Assembly (NCBI GenBank): GCA_032718475.1
Contig: JAUCBJ010006228.1
Coordinates: forward strand, 22,385 to 86,384
Direction: 5' to 3'
Origin: Nemertoderma westbladi
Lineage: Eukaryota; Xenacoelomorpha; Nemertodermatida; Nemertodermatidae
DNA: 64,000 bases
A program made the translations under genes and the position numbers. Of the stretch, positions 21,731-32,665 are shown piece by piece. The notes below the pieces were generated by a model that ran no database searches, was not told the DNA's origin, and was given only the letters and a program-made list of their open reading frames with translations. Every line of letters starts with the position of its first letter. Within the stretch, counting starts at the first letter, position 1.

Positions 21731-23322
21731 TAATTATTCTTAACCGAAATACTATTAACTGAATGATAACAAAAATTGGAGAAACAGCATGATCAACTGC
21801 GAGGCATACAGCTCGTTCTACCTAATTTGTTTGGACCACATAATAGTGACTGCAGAGATCAGACTCAGTTTGGGAGCCAGCAAACCCTGGACAAGCAAGC
21901 AAATCAACTATGACTGGGAGAAACTCAGAACTGACAATGCAGTAAAGGATGCTTACACAGTAGAAGTTCAAAACCGCTTTGAAGCACTTTGAGGCATAAT
22001 GCTTGAAATCCTAAGAGCTTATGGAATACCAGAAGTAATTGTTGCTGGCATTGGATTGTTATATTGTAACACAAAAGCGCAGGTACTCTCACCAGATGGT
22101 GAAACTGCGTTTTTCTAAATCCTGGTTGGGGTACTGCAAGGTGACACATTAGCACCATTACTATTTGTAATTGTGCTGGATTACGCAATGAGGACGGCCA
22201 CAAAGGGTGAATATCTGGGATTCACACTGCAAGAACGCAGAAGTAGTAGATATCCGGCAACTACAGTCACCGACACCGACTTTGCGGATGACATCGCGCT
22301 GCTCTCTAATACGCTAGCAGATGCACAGCTTCTACTAATTAAAGTGGAGAGGGCTGCAAAGGAGGTTGGGTTGCATATTTTTATTTTAAAATATACACCC
22401 CAAGCGGGGTAAACTGGTTTATTAATTAATCATTCAATACATAAAATAAATAAAACTGAGGCATTATTTGGTAGTCTATAAATTACTAAAACAATCACCG
22501 GTATATATAATAGAATCACTCGGAGGCTAATTGTGCAGCAGAAGGGGAGGTTGGACAGTTAAAAATATGGAGGCGGTCTTGGCAGCACTCGCCACAGAAT
22601 ATGCAAATACACTGGATTGCATATAAATGCTACCAAGATCGAATTCATGACATTTAATATTGATGGAAACTTGACAACCATTGATAATAATCAACTAAGG
22701 AAGGTCGACGACTTCCAGTACCTTGGATCATGGATAGAGAGTAGCAAAAAAGACTTAGAAGTTAGGAAAGCGAAGACTTGGGTAGCTCTATCAAAAATGG
22801 ATACCATCTGGAAATCAGATCTCTCCAGGCACCTGAAGACTAAGTTCTTTCGAACCACAGTGGAAAGTGTATTTTTATACGGGGGTGAGACCTGGACACT
22901 GACTAAATCACTTGAACAACGAATTGATGGTTGCTACACAAGACTACTAAGTGTAGCCGTAAACATCAGCCGGAGACAACACATGACAAACGCCGAGCTT
23001 TATGGTACAATACCACCTGTATCAACCACCCTCCGTGAACGCAGATTAAGATTCAGTGGGCACTGCTGGCGAAGTAAAGACGAGGTCATACCAGATCTAC
23101 TTCTCTGGCAACCAACTCAAGGAAAGCGTAGTCGTGGACGACCAGCCATAACATATACAGATCAACTTGAAAGGGATACTGAACTTGGGAGAAACGAAAT
23201 TGCGACAACTATGGAGAATCGGGAATCCTGGAAGGATCTCATTTCCACTGTCCGAATTCGCTCGACCTAGTAGTAGTAGTAATTATTCTTAACTGAAATA
23301 CTATTAACTGAATGATAACAAA
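21731..23322 (+). mobile_element. RTE-like LINE fragment with 43-bp target-site duplication
   Basis: Frameshifted and internally deleted LINE. It holds the endonuclease-RT linker (KPWTSKQINYDWEKLRTDN), then RT pieces LVGVLQGDTLAPLLFVIVLD and TDFADDIALLS (active-site FADD), FQYLGSWIESSKKDLE, and the C-terminal RRLRFSGHCWRSKDE. It ends in a (TAG)n run, a common 3' end for RTE elements. The 43-bp sequence at 21731-21773 recurs at 23280-23322 with one mismatch directly outside both ends. The same region is encoded by the other LINE copies here, but this is a different, diverged family member. Confidence 0.8.
22379..22616. other. 238-bp insertion in the LINE reverse transcriptase
   Basis: The RT frame breaks after GLHI and resumes at HINATKIEF. 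The sequence TTGCATAT is present at both borders (22371-22378 and 22617-22624), like an 8-bp target duplication. The insert has no terminal inverted repeat I can identify, and the 3' part could also be LINE-derived, so the duplication may be fortuitous. Confidence 0.4.
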
Positions 23323-23402
23323 CCTTGATTATTACAAGGAATTACCTTTACAATGAATTTTTATCCCCAAATATACGGGCTCTGTTATCATAGAGCCAGA
23401 GG

Positions 23403-23572
23403 GGTGTAAACGTTACGCCGACCACCGACAACCGACAACCTGCACAGCGACTTCCGATAGCCGACAACCGACAGCCGACAACCGACAGCCAATAACCAAC
23501 AGCCGACAACGGACAGCTGACAGCCGACAATCGACAGCAAACATCCGACAACCGAGAGCAGACAACCGCCGG
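23403..23572. repeat. CCGACAACCGACAG minisatellite
   Basis: About twelve imperfect 14-bp units. Related short blocks lie at 26076-26120 and, inverted, at 26245-26297, each next to GGGTGTAAACG(C/T)TACGCC. Open frames through it are artefacts of the repeat. Confidence 0.85.
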
Positions 23573-24301
23573 TTTTCACTTTTCGGTCGTTATTATATTA
23601 TATATGAAGAATTTGTATTTGTTTTAAGAATATGGTGTATTTATTAAATATAACAAAATAGCCCAGCGCTGATGCAAAACAATGCAACTTTTGATCGCCC
23701 GCCTCAGCTATTTTTCAACGAAATTCAGGTTGTGCTACATATTTGGAATCCATGCATGGCCAGCTTTATAGCAGTACCAAGTAACAGCTATAAGGTAGAA
23801 GAATAACTGCGGTGGGACTGGGGCAATATCGCTGGAGACAATTTTTTTAAACGCTTGTAGCTAAGGATTGAAAGCAAAAATAAAAATTCTGGCTCACCCG
23901 GTAAGAGGTCAGGAAATGAAAACTGTGTGACATTTTTTTACATTGCTACCCTTCTTATGCAGTACAATTGAGTGCAATACGTTCAATGAGTAGTCCAATT
24001 GGAAAGTTAACTTCATTGGCGGATTGTGGTGTTTTAGTAACCATAGTAACAGGAGCGAGCTTGTTACAAGTAATCCAATGCTTAACCGTGTTTCAGACTG
24101 TTTCGTTAGGCAGCTACTGTAGTGCTATGACGTAAACTAATCTTTCAATTATATTGGAAGTGTAAATAAGGTTAACTTACTAATATCACTGCTATATTAT
24201 GGATAGCCAGTAATCGTCAAGCAACATGACCTTCCTATAAACTCTGACACTCTAACACTGCTGTGTTATGGACAGTCAGTATTCTTCAAGTATCGTCATG
24301 A

Positions 24302-24390
24302 ATGTCGGCACAATGTAATGCCGACACTGTCGGCACAATGTAATGCCGACACTGTCGGCACAATGTAATGCCGACGCTGTCGGCACAGTT
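24302..24390. repeat. Tandem 30-bp repeat with palindrome GCCGACACTGTCGGC
   Basis: Three near-identical head-to-tail units of TGTCGGCACAATGTAATGCC plus GACAC. Each junction forms a perfect 15-bp palindrome around one central base. Confidence 0.9.
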
Positions 24391-26069
24391 CTCAGGACCT
24401 GGAATCTGGAGTTGATGCAATGACTTCGGAGTGTAGGGCGAGTTCCATAGAGTGTGAGAGCTTTGGCTGGGTGACAGGTGCAGGCACACAGTGGAGATGG
24501 TGGCCCAATCAGTCTCATTGGCCAGAAGGAACATAATAATATTGCACTAATAATTATTATTATTATAGCTACATGATGTATTTACAGGAATACATCTAAC
24601 GGACTGTCAGACTGAGGAATGAACTCAAATTAATATGTGATATGTAATATAAACGGCCTAATTGATGGCTTTACTTACATAGAACAATAAGGAAGTACTG
24701 TAATTGCTATCAATCCAAGAATCCCTGTCTTTGAACTTTGCACTTTTATTTCAACACAGTCGCAAACATTATTTATTGAGATTTTGTATTATCTGTTACA
24801 TATTTCTAGATCCAGTAATTTCCTTGAAGAGTGGTTTACCATGAGTGTGAGGAGTTTCGGTATGCAAATAGAATAAGAGCAAGCAAAACTTTCTATACTG
24901 GAATGATGGGAAAAGGGACCTTATGCTGCCGGAGGGCAATTTTGAGTTATTAGGCCTATTAGATGCAGACCTTTTAACAAGATTTTAACAAGACAAGATT
25001 TTAACAATGTAAACGGTGTCTCGATATCTATTTCCAGTAAAAAGTTATAGCCGTATTTACGTGAAGTTTCTACCAAATACTACCAAATTTAATAACAAAC
25101 AGACAGAAATTAACAAAATTACAAGCAATTTACATTCTATAACAGTATCGCCCCCTAGCGGTAGACAATTAAATATTACAGTGTAGGCTTCCTTCGTCCG
25201 TGTATACTGTAGTAGGTGTCTATAAAATTTCAAAACAAATGGAAAGAAATTAACAAAATGACAAGCAATTTATATTTTAGAACAGTATCGCCCCCTAACG
25301 GTAGCCTATTGAATATTGGATTCCAGGAATCATTCATCGGGGTCACTTCATATCGCATTAGGTGCAAACAAAATTGATCCTATTATTTACAAAAATTTCA
25401 CTAAATTATTTTATTAAATACAATAAAATAAATAAAATAGCCTTGGACATGAAAAAAAGCTATTCATAAATACTTTATCTAAGGGGTGCCTCTTTTTATT
25501 AAAGATTACTTGCGGTAAACTTTGATGCCTGCCGTACTAATGTGAAGTTCATAACAGAACTCTTGAAGTTTTCTAAAAAGTGCTTAATAAATGGCGCAGT
25601 TCAATAGAATCATTGCCATTTCTCGGACAATGCGAGATTGACACATTTTGCGACATCTCGTGCGGCTTATGTTAAATTAGGAAAGGATTATCAGCTCCCT
25701 AGATAATCAAGATGGATAAAGTTATTGTGAAGATGTGCTTCATCCGACGTCGTGAAGTAAGATAAGCTATTCATCATTAAAAGATAATAAATATATAAAT
25801 AATTTATATGCCAAACCCAAACGACTCATTAATAAATATTTACTACATACAGGACAGGACAAAGCACAACGGGTAACAATCTGGATTCCTTAAAAATTTA
25901 CTAATTCTGTAATAAGTCAAGAAAAATACAAAAGAATTAAATCTACTAATAAAATAATTTATAGGCTATGAATTTTCTAAATTCTACTCTAAAAAGCTAA
26001 AGTAACTTTAGTATCTTAGAATCGAATGTTTTATTAAACTTATTATTCATTACTAACGTATAATATTTG

Positions 26070-26298
26070 GGTGTAAACGCTACGCCCGACAACCGACTGC
26101 CGACAACCAACGCCGGCAGCCATTATTAAAGCTAATTAATGTTGTTTATTAATTGAGAGAAAGGAACAGGTTACAGTGGAAGGTTATTCTAACAAATACA
26201 GTAAACGAGAGCCACGAACTCAGGTCACATTTTCATATTTGCTGTTGTCGGTCGCCAGTGGTTGTCTGCTGTCGGTTGTCGGCGTAGCGTTTACACCC
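26070..26298. repeat. Foldback repeat built on GGGTGTAAACGCTACGCC
   Basis: GGGTGTAAACGCTACGCC at 26072 is inverted at about 26280-26298 (GGCGTAGCGTTTACACCC), with CCGACAACCGAC-type blocks just inside both arms. The loop holds a piece of the 8391-type terminal repeat (AGGAACAGGTTACAGTGG at 26161). Confidence 0.75.
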
Positions 26299-27509
26299 AT
26301 AATATTTAGCTTTTTCGGAATTGTAATTCATAGACATTTTAATATTTATCAATATTTTACATTGATGTAAAAGTCGGCCTTGAGTTTTGAGTCTCATTTA
26401 CATTATGAGTACGTGGCCTTATAGACCGCCATGATATGTACACATTCAAGATATTTATTTTACCAGTACCAGGATAATCAACTTAATATTAAAACCCATG
26501 TAGGTGTGTGTGTGTGTGTGTGTAGGTTTGAGGTTAGTTAATCCTATCTGCAGAAGGATCGCATTTGTTTGTGAATAATGAACATTAGATTACGGTAACC
26601 ACTGCGTCTTCATGAAAAAACTTTGACATTTAGGCTTTGGTGCTTTGTCAAACCTTCATCCCCTAGACGGACTCACCTACACTATGTGACATAGGCCTCC
26701 ACGCAGTATAGGCCAAGTGTTAGTGGTAGGCCTAGTAATATAATTTGTTACGTGATCTGGACACTGGTTACTTATAGAGGACCCTCCTGAATGCTGATTT
26801 CCGAATCCCTGCAAACACACCAAAAAACTACGATGAAAAATTTTCAAGAATGTTGACACAACAAGTGGTGCCGCAAAAAAGTAACTTCGGATACCTAGGC
26901 ACGGTGAATGGTACAGTATGTAATTCCACTGTTCTTTGTTTACATTCATTCAGTCGCTTATATGCTGTACTACTAAGGCTCCACAGCCAATATACAGTAT
27001 ATTGGTATAGAACATATAAGATATAGATTGTATGCATGTACTATACAGTATAACTACAGTATTTCAAGTAGAATTTACAGTATATATTGTAGTGTCTTGA
27101 TTAAATTTTTCATCAGTTTAATAAGTTTAATAAAATTGAGTTCTTAGTTAAAAGTTTCCTACAGTGAAATTATAAACATACGGTTCACAAAGTACCCCAA
27201 ACATACGGCTCGCTCCTTTAACGTGGCTCAACCTACACTGAAATGTAGGCTTAGGCCTACTAATATTGTAATTAATTGAATGAGCAGCACAGGTACCGGT
27301 ACTGCTACACCCTGGCAGTACTTATGAGAAAAGGCCTGTCTGAATGATTTTAGTTCGAGTTCAATCTAATTTACTACTACTAGTAGTTAAATTAGTTTCT
27401 ACTAATTTACTAACTTATTAGATAATTATATTCTTGGTAAATACGGTTTCAATCAAATTAGTTTGAACTAGGTTGTTCAATCTCCGTAATTAGACGTACG
27501 ATATTAGAT

Positions 27510-28060
27510 CTACGTACGCTTGGTGCATACGACCCCTGGTCTAATTTTAGGGATTCATAAGAAAAACAAATTATACGGCTTATACATATACATGGCAAAC
27601 CCAACTTCTGTGAATCATAATACTTACAAGTCGTACCGCAACAAACTAACTAGTTTGTTGCGGGCAGCTGAAAAAATTTCTATGAAGCTGAGTTTGCCAA
27701 AAATTCCAGTAATATTAAAAAAGACCTGGGGAACTATAAATTATTTATTGCACCGTACTAATAAACATTATATTCCCAAGCGCTTAAACATTAACAATAA
27801 TGGTAATGTCATTTCGCTCACTAACCCTAAAGATATTGCAAATCAATTTAACGAGTTTTTCTCTACTGTCGGTTCTAAATTATTTTCTGCACTGCCTTCA
27901 TCCACACGTTGTCCAAATCGGCATCCGTCCTGTCAGATTCCAAATCGACATATCCGTCCTGGCACATTCCAATCTATTACTCGTCCCCTCAAAACCAAAC
28001 TCAATAAAATTGTCCGATGTATTACCTTCAGCCACTATTAGTCCTCATCTTTTCCTATTT
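27510..28060 (+). pseudogene. CR1/Jockey-like LINE fragment (endonuclease-RT linker)
   Basis: Open frame with KSYRNKLTSLLRAAEK, WGTINYLLHRTNKHYIPKRL and DIANQFNEFFSTVGSKLFSA, the standard linker between endonuclease and RT in CR1/L2/Jockey-type LINEs, where FNEFF-x-x-VG is the hallmark. No RT motif follows, so this is an isolated fragment. It is unrelated to the RTE-like copies nearby. Confidence 0.7.
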
Positions 28061-28118
28061 ATCAGCAACTTCGCATTCTACCACTAGATAGTGTGAGTAG
28101 TAGGGTCTTGGGCGGCTC

Positions 28119-28350
28119 GGTGACAGTTAGATCTCACTGACACCCATTGGGTGTCATATGACACCCTATTATCACCCATAGGGTGTCATTGGGTGTCATT
28201 GGCGCCAGACTGTCTGGGTGACACCTCCCAATTAGATTAATTAGACCCTAATTGACAGGTGTCATCAATTAATTAGTGTAATTAAACCCTAATAGGTGTC
28301 TTATGACTCCTAATTAGGGTTTAATTGATTATCCTAATTAATCAGACTGA
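28119..28350. repeat. Array of ACACCCAATGGGTGTCAT-type palindromes at a LINE 3' end
   Basis: Several short inverted units (TGACACCCATTGGGTGTCAT, GACACCTC, AGGTGTCATC, CCTAATTAGG) lie directly beyond the 3' end of LINE copy 3. A few more GACACAC/GGGTGTCAT motifs follow its other end at 44305-44390. Confidence 0.6.
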
Positions 28351-28377
28351 TTAGCGCTACTACTAGGATCGGCATGC

Positions 28378-29026
28378 TGCATTGCAGCTGCATTTTTAAG
28401 AATGCTGTGCCGGCTTGTCAACAAAATTGCACCGCCACAACTCCCTATCACCCATGACATTTGCTAGATCATCCGCATCTTTAAGGCCAGTGTCCTTTAA
28501 GATGCGTCTCAAGAAAGTCATGGGCTGTCCACCATGCTTATTCACTCCATGAGGCTGCCAAAGTACAAGATTATGCACTGGCTGGTCCTCACGGCGAAAG
28601 CAATGTCCTGCAAAGCGGAGGCTATTTTGTTCTAGTGTCAAGCTTGGGGGAACCAATGAGACACCTCCAATGTTATATAGTGTCTGGTTGGAGATGTGTG
28701 CATTGTACTTGACACAATGAACCCGGCGTAGCATTCTTGTGAATGTGCCATCCAGAGATTTGGTGTCCTCAGCAGTTAGAGCCCAGCATGGACTCCCGTA
28801 GAGGAGTACTGGAACTACAGCTGCTCTAAATAATCGGACCTTAAGTTCCCGATTAATTCTCGGATTAATGCTCAAGCATACCATCCTTTGAGCTTATGCT
28901 CATCCGATCAGAGACTTGCTGAGGACTTTCTAAGTTAACTGTCAGAATTTTGGTCTTTCTGGAGTTAATAAAAAGACCAACACTAGAAGCAGCATGTTCT
29001 AATGAGCTGAGGAGCCGTTGGGCTCC
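28378..29026 (-). pseudogene. LINE copy 3: reverse transcriptase C-terminal part
   Basis: Encodes LFRAAVVPVLLYGSPCWALT, the LEQNSLRFAGHCFRREDQP segment and VMGDRELWRCNFVDKPAQHS to the stop. It matches residues ~560-716 of the copy 1 RT frame, preceded by the internal deletion. It ends at the same GCATTGCAGCTGC boundary as copy 1. Confidence 0.8.
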
Positions 29027-29569
29027 TGTGACGGGATCCAGGAGGGATCCCGATTTATCCGATGTGGTAATTTAGTCCACGCGTCCCCGCCGTGTATAAG
29101 GGTGAAATAGAGTAACTGAGTTCTGAAGTTCGGTGTATAATAATAATAGGGCATAAGATATAGATATAGATATAATGTGTACAAGGCGGGATACGGTAAC
29201 TAAAGTCCCGTGATCCCCTAACTAAACTAATTGACTGTACCCTACGCTAGCACTGCTGCACTGAGATAACTGAATCACTGATTAATAGGTTATTGGTTAT
29301 ATTGCACGGTGGCCTTACTGCTACTCAATCGATGCCATTCCCCCCCCCTCTGATTGGTTAATACCCTTGTTGGCGCCCCGTGGAGTATTCCCGTTCACTC
29401 CACCTGTTCTCCCTGGGTTAGGGGTTTGGCCCCTGACCCTCTATTGTGTGCTTCCTTCCCACTCTTATTGGGATGGCACGAGTTGGTTAATTGCCCAATC
29501 TCGTGGCTCCCAATATTGCTTATCGGCTTACAACTTTATGGGGTGTTGGCGGGATTGAATAAGCTAACA
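29027..29569 (-). repeat. 3' LTR of the 14.3-kb element (543 bp)
   Basis: On the element strand it runs TGTTAGCTT...CCGTCACA. Compared with the 5' LTR I count three substitutions (positions 29028, about 29129 and about 29400) and one base in a C run near 29340. The outer end directly joins LINE sequence GGGCTCC. Confidence 0.93.
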
Positions 29570-29578
29570 CTCCCCCCC
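29570..29578 (-). other. Polypurine tract
   Basis: GGGGGGGAG on the element strand, immediately before the TGTTAGC start of the 3' LTR; this is where plus-strand DNA synthesis primes in LTR elements. Confidence 0.8.
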
Positions 29579-30146
29579 ATGCTATCTTCAGCTCCATGCT
29601 ATCTCGGCACGTAGGGTACGTGCCGATCGCGCTCACCTCTTCACGCGACTTTTGTTTCCCCAACACTTTCGCCCTATCTCCCCTCTACTCTCACCCTAAC
29701 TCTCTCACGTTCGGACCTCCTCGTCCCTTACTCAGCCTCTTATTCTCCCCCCCCATACTAGAATTGCGTTCGCACTCTCTCCGCACTTCGCACTCTTACT
29801 CCGATCCTCAACTCCACTTTGACTATTTTATCTCTCCTGACGAACCTCCCCCCCCTCTCATGCCGTCGCACTCAAGAAGCGTGAAATTGTCAGTTGTTCG
29901 TCCATAGTGCCATAGTCAGTTATCCCCCAGTCCCAGTAGCTAATTGAGAAAGGTTGTATGACTATAGTACTTACTCCGATCGTGTATTTACTGCTAATCA
30001 CTACGTACGTACATACAAATTGCACTTATATGTTATTTGCATTAATTAAGTTTGTATTTAATAGTTCGTACGTTCCATGCGGCGCCTTCCAGGCGCACCA
30101 CTTTCCAGTCTCAGTCTCGCTCCCTCGTTCCCTCGTCTCTGGGAAC
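29579..30146 (-). other. 3' untranslated region of the 14.3-kb element
   Basis: No ORF on the element strand. It is rich in G/A on that strand and contains a strong hairpin, GGCACGTAGGGTACGTGCC (about 29608-29626). Confidence 0.6.
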
Positions 30147-31793
30147 TTATCTGTTCCTCCTCACGTCCTCTTCCCTGGCCCGTTTCTTGGTTATCACCGC
30201 TCCTCTGGCATCATCCGCTTTCTGCTTCCGGACCTTCGCCGCCACTTCCTTGCTGATCCCGGTCGTCGGCTCCTTGGGCGCCGGTGTTATTAATGCCCGA
30301 TACCGCTTCGCCGGTGGCCCCTCAGAATGGCCTGGTTGTCTCCCTCGTGTGGCGTCCCATAGGATCATTTTCATTGCCTTTGGTACGTGTTCCGCCAAGA
30401 AATCCCTAAACTCCCTCCGGTTCTCTGGTGTCCACCTGTCCAGGTACCGTTGCGTGTTCATAACTCCGGCGAACGATGCCGCCGTTGCTACCTCTTGATA
30501 GGTAAACGGTAACCTTCGCTTTATGATTTCCATGTGGGTCTCCTGGTTTATGAGGAAGAAACCCCACTTGAACTCTTGGGCCTTCATGCGCTGGCGCGTC
30601 ATGGCCCCGACGTCGGCCCACTCCTCGAACCTTGTGAACTTCTCCTCGTCGTTCATCCAGTCGCACTCGCGTCCGTAGTGTCCCCGAAAGTGGCACTTTG
30701 GACATCGGTTATGCAACCGTGGACACGCCCCCATCCTGTGACTTGGTTCTCTACAGTAGAGACAAAAGGTTCCCCGTTGGAACCGGTATAGGCAGCTGCT
30801 TTCTTGATGGGTCTGTCTCCCACAGTAGTCGCAGCCGAGTACCAATGTCTCCCGTCCCACCTCGTCTTTCGTCCCAAGCGATCTCCGCGGTCTATGGAGT
30901 CGCTGGTAGGCGAACTTCTCTACATTGCTCTCCCTGTTTACGTCGATCTCTCCGCCCCTCTCGGGCATCGTCTCCCCGAATACTATCCGTGGTGCCGTTC
31001 CCGGTTGCTCGCCCAACCTGATGGTGCTCCCCGCGAAATCCATCGCCGGGTTCTCGTGCACCCAGGTCCGCTTGCCGGATCTGTTCCAGAAGGCCCTCGC
31101 CCCACTGGCCGTCACCACCCTTCCGCCAACCCAGTCCGTGTCCGAGTGGCCTATCCTCTCGATGGGCGGCATCTCTCCGAACTCGTCGTCGCCGTCTTCC
31201 TCTTCTGGTAGTGTTTCCAACCCCGGTATCCCGATGGATCCACTATGTCCCTTCCCGCCTTGGCTCTCGCCCGTAGCTCTCCATCCCTCTAGCTCCCTTA
31301 GCTTCCTTGGCGGTTGGTCGCCCTCGGCGCCTGCTGGTATGGGCATCGTTTGCAACCCCGACGTCGACTGTTTCGGCGATCCCACCGTCCATCCCAATTC
31401 TCGCCCTAGAGACTCCCCCGAACTCCCTGACGAAGTCCAATGAAGTTCATCTAGGCCCGCCTGTTCCTCGAAGCCGTAACTCTGTGCCCTGGCCTCCTCT
31501 TCCCTCTCCTCTGCTTCTATCCTCTCCCGCCTAGCGACTTCTTCCAGTCGCTTTGCTTCTCGTCTGTCCGCCTCTAGCTGCTCCCATCTCTGATACGGTG
31601 TATCCGTCTCCCCGTCTACCAGATGTCGGCTGTTGTAGTACACCGACTCGCCCTTCAGCCCCGGGTGGTCTACCAGACCGTCAAAGACCGTCTTAAAGGC
31701 TCTCCTGTAGCTTAGGGGTGATCCCGATAACAGAAATGCCCCTGGTTCCCTTTCGATAACTACGGTCATGAATAAGTTAAGCAAACTTATCAT
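30147..31793 (-). CDS. BEL/Pao ORF4: protein with three CCHC zinc knuckles (about 548 aa from ATG)
   Basis: No stop over the whole length. Near residue 322 it has CDYCGRQTHQESSC, near 345 CLYCREPSHRMGAC and near 365 CPKCHFRGHYGREC, three perfect C-x2-C-x4-H-x4-C knuckles of the retroviral nucleocapsid type, implying RNA or ssDNA binding. A charged coiled-coil-like segment (~70-105) and an acidic linker (~195-215) precede them; a basic tail (KKRAREEDVRRNR) ends it. The frame is open upstream of the first ATG to about 31888 and that stretch (RPGKQE to QEDW) is conserved in copy B, so translation may start by a frame change from ORF3, which lies one base away (-1 relation). BEL/Pao elements normally have no such second nucleocapsid-like gene. 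Confidence 0.75.
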   Translation of the reverse strand: MISLLNLFMTVVIEREPGAFLLSGSPLSYRRAFKTVFDGLVDHPGLKGESVYYNSRHLVDGETDTPYQRWEQLEADRREAKRLEEVARRERIEAEEREEEARAQSYGFEEQAGLDELHWTSSGSSGESLGRELGWTVGSPKQSTSGLQTMPIPAGAEGDQPPRKLRELEGWRATGESQGGKGHSGSIGIPGLETLPEEEDGDDEFGEMPPIERIGHSDTDWVGGRVVTASGARAFWNRSGKRTWVHENPAMDFAGSTIRLGEQPGTAPRIVFGETMPERGGEIDVNRESNVEKFAYQRLHRPRRSLGTKDEVGRETLVLGCDYCGRQTHQESSCLYRFQRGTFCLYCREPSHRMGACPRLHNRCPKCHFRGHYGRECDWMNDEEKFTRFEEWADVGAMTRQRMKAQEFKWGFFLINQETHMEIIKRRLPFTYQEVATAASFAGVMNTQRYLDRWTPENRREFRDFLAEHVPKAMKMILWDATRGRQPGHSEGPPAKRYRALITPAPKEPTTGISKEVAAKVRKQKADDARGAVITKKRAREEDVRRNR

Positions 31794-31834
31794 CACCCAG
31801 TCCTCCTGCAGGATATATCGCTTCTGATATACCT

Positions 31835-32665
31835 TTATCGCTCCTCTGCGAAACTGATATACCTCCTGCTTTCCCGGTCTTGGTTCGCCAGTTCTGCTCC
31901 GTATTCTTCCCTAAACTTTCCCCAGTCCATCGGTTTGTGGCATACGAGCCCCAATAATTGGCCCATCGCCACCGCCCCGCATTGGCCTGTGTTCTCGACC
32001 ACCCCCAATCCATCCGGTGCCGTCATAGCCATAAAGACTTTCTGCATATCCAGGAGGTTGGTGGCGTCCGGACCGATGATCCTCTCCGCGTCCTCGCGAA
32101 TCGCCGATCCCACCTTCGTCGTCGACTTCTCTCTTATTAGTACTTGTACCGCTTTCGGCAATCGGTCTAGTTTCGGTCCATCCCTCTTCCCATACGTCCC
32201 TAGGTCGAATAAGAAGATGTCCCCATTTGGCGCGGCCAAGTGCAGGAGTATGGTCCTGGCCGACCCTGCCGTTCCTCGTCTCGAACCCGCTTCGTCCTCC
32301 ACGGTTCCCTCGTCGTCTAGGATCATATATCCTCCTCTGTTGACGGACTCTATGAATCTTTTCCAGTCCTTCCTCGGCGATTCCCTCGGATACTTCGGAA
32401 TGCCGAACTTCGCCTCGTCTCCTTTCACCACGTAGTGGAAGTGTTGGAAGATCGCGTTGTCCAGCGACGGCGTTCCGTAGGTCCCGACCAGCCGCTGCTC
32501 GTGCATCTCCCGGAAGTGGTCCTGCAGCGCTCGTGCCGCGTGACCCCTTTCCAACTTCTCGTAGTATCCTCTCGTCTTCTCCTCCGGGTGTCTTTCGGTG
32601 AAATCCACCAGTATTTCTTTTCCTCCTGACTCCGCCTTTCTCTTCCTGATCAGCTTACTCGCCAT
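31835..32665 (-). CDS. BEL/Pao ORF3: putative DEDD-family 3'-5' exonuclease (276 aa)
   Basis: ATG-initiated, intact. Residues ~100-245 carry the RNase D/Werner-type exonuclease pattern: YMILDDEG (Asp117/Glu119, Exo I), TILLHLAAPNGDIFLFDLG (the strand pair after Exo I), and TTKVGSAIREDAERI with Asp192 (Exo II; the family form is KVGxxIxxD), then LLDMQKVFM and an MGQLLG...K-x-x-DW segment. The frame stops before Exo III; the next frame, continuing into ORF4, encodes QKRYILQEDW, which resembles the Y-x-x-x-D motif with spacing one residue longer. Such enzymes degrade DNA or RNA from the 3' end. A role in trimming or in countering host structures is only a guess. I know of no described BEL/Pao element with this domain. 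Confidence 0.65.
   Translation of the reverse strand: MASKLIRKRKAESGGKEILVDFTERHPEEKTRGYYEKLERGHAARALQDHFREMHEQRLVGTYGTPSLDNAIFQHFHYVVKGDEAKFGIPKYPRESPRKDWKRFIESVNRGGYMILDDEGTVEDEAGSRRGTAGSARTILLHLAAPNGDIFLFDLGTYGKRDGPKLDRLPKAVQVLIREKSTTKVGSAIREDAERIIGPDATNLLDMQKVFMAMTAPDGLGVVENTGQCGAVAMGQLLGLVCHKPMDWGKFREEYGAELANQDRESRRYISFAEER

Larger units (their letters stand above)
23573..27509. other. Intergenic DNA with repeat fragments
   Basis: No gene seen. It holds a relative of the 8391 transposon's internal repeat (about 23700-23870), two CTCF-like motifs in the reverse sense (25149, 25289, both GTATCGCCCCCTA), and a GT microsatellite (26507-26522). Confidence 0.5.

Noticed and set aside
23348-23579. 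Open frames reading LSVVGCRLSVVGC
   Set aside because: They are translations of the CCGACAACCGACAG minisatellite in several frames; no gene features.
29354-29614. Short open frames within the LTRs
   Set aside because: They occur in both LTR copies, have no recognisable domain and cross the LTR end; likely chance.
31917-31923. GGGAAAG heptamer in ORF3 as a -1 slippery site leading into ORF4
   Set aside because: It has the right form in the right frame, but the -1 frame meets a TAG two codons later, so it cannot lead into ORF4.
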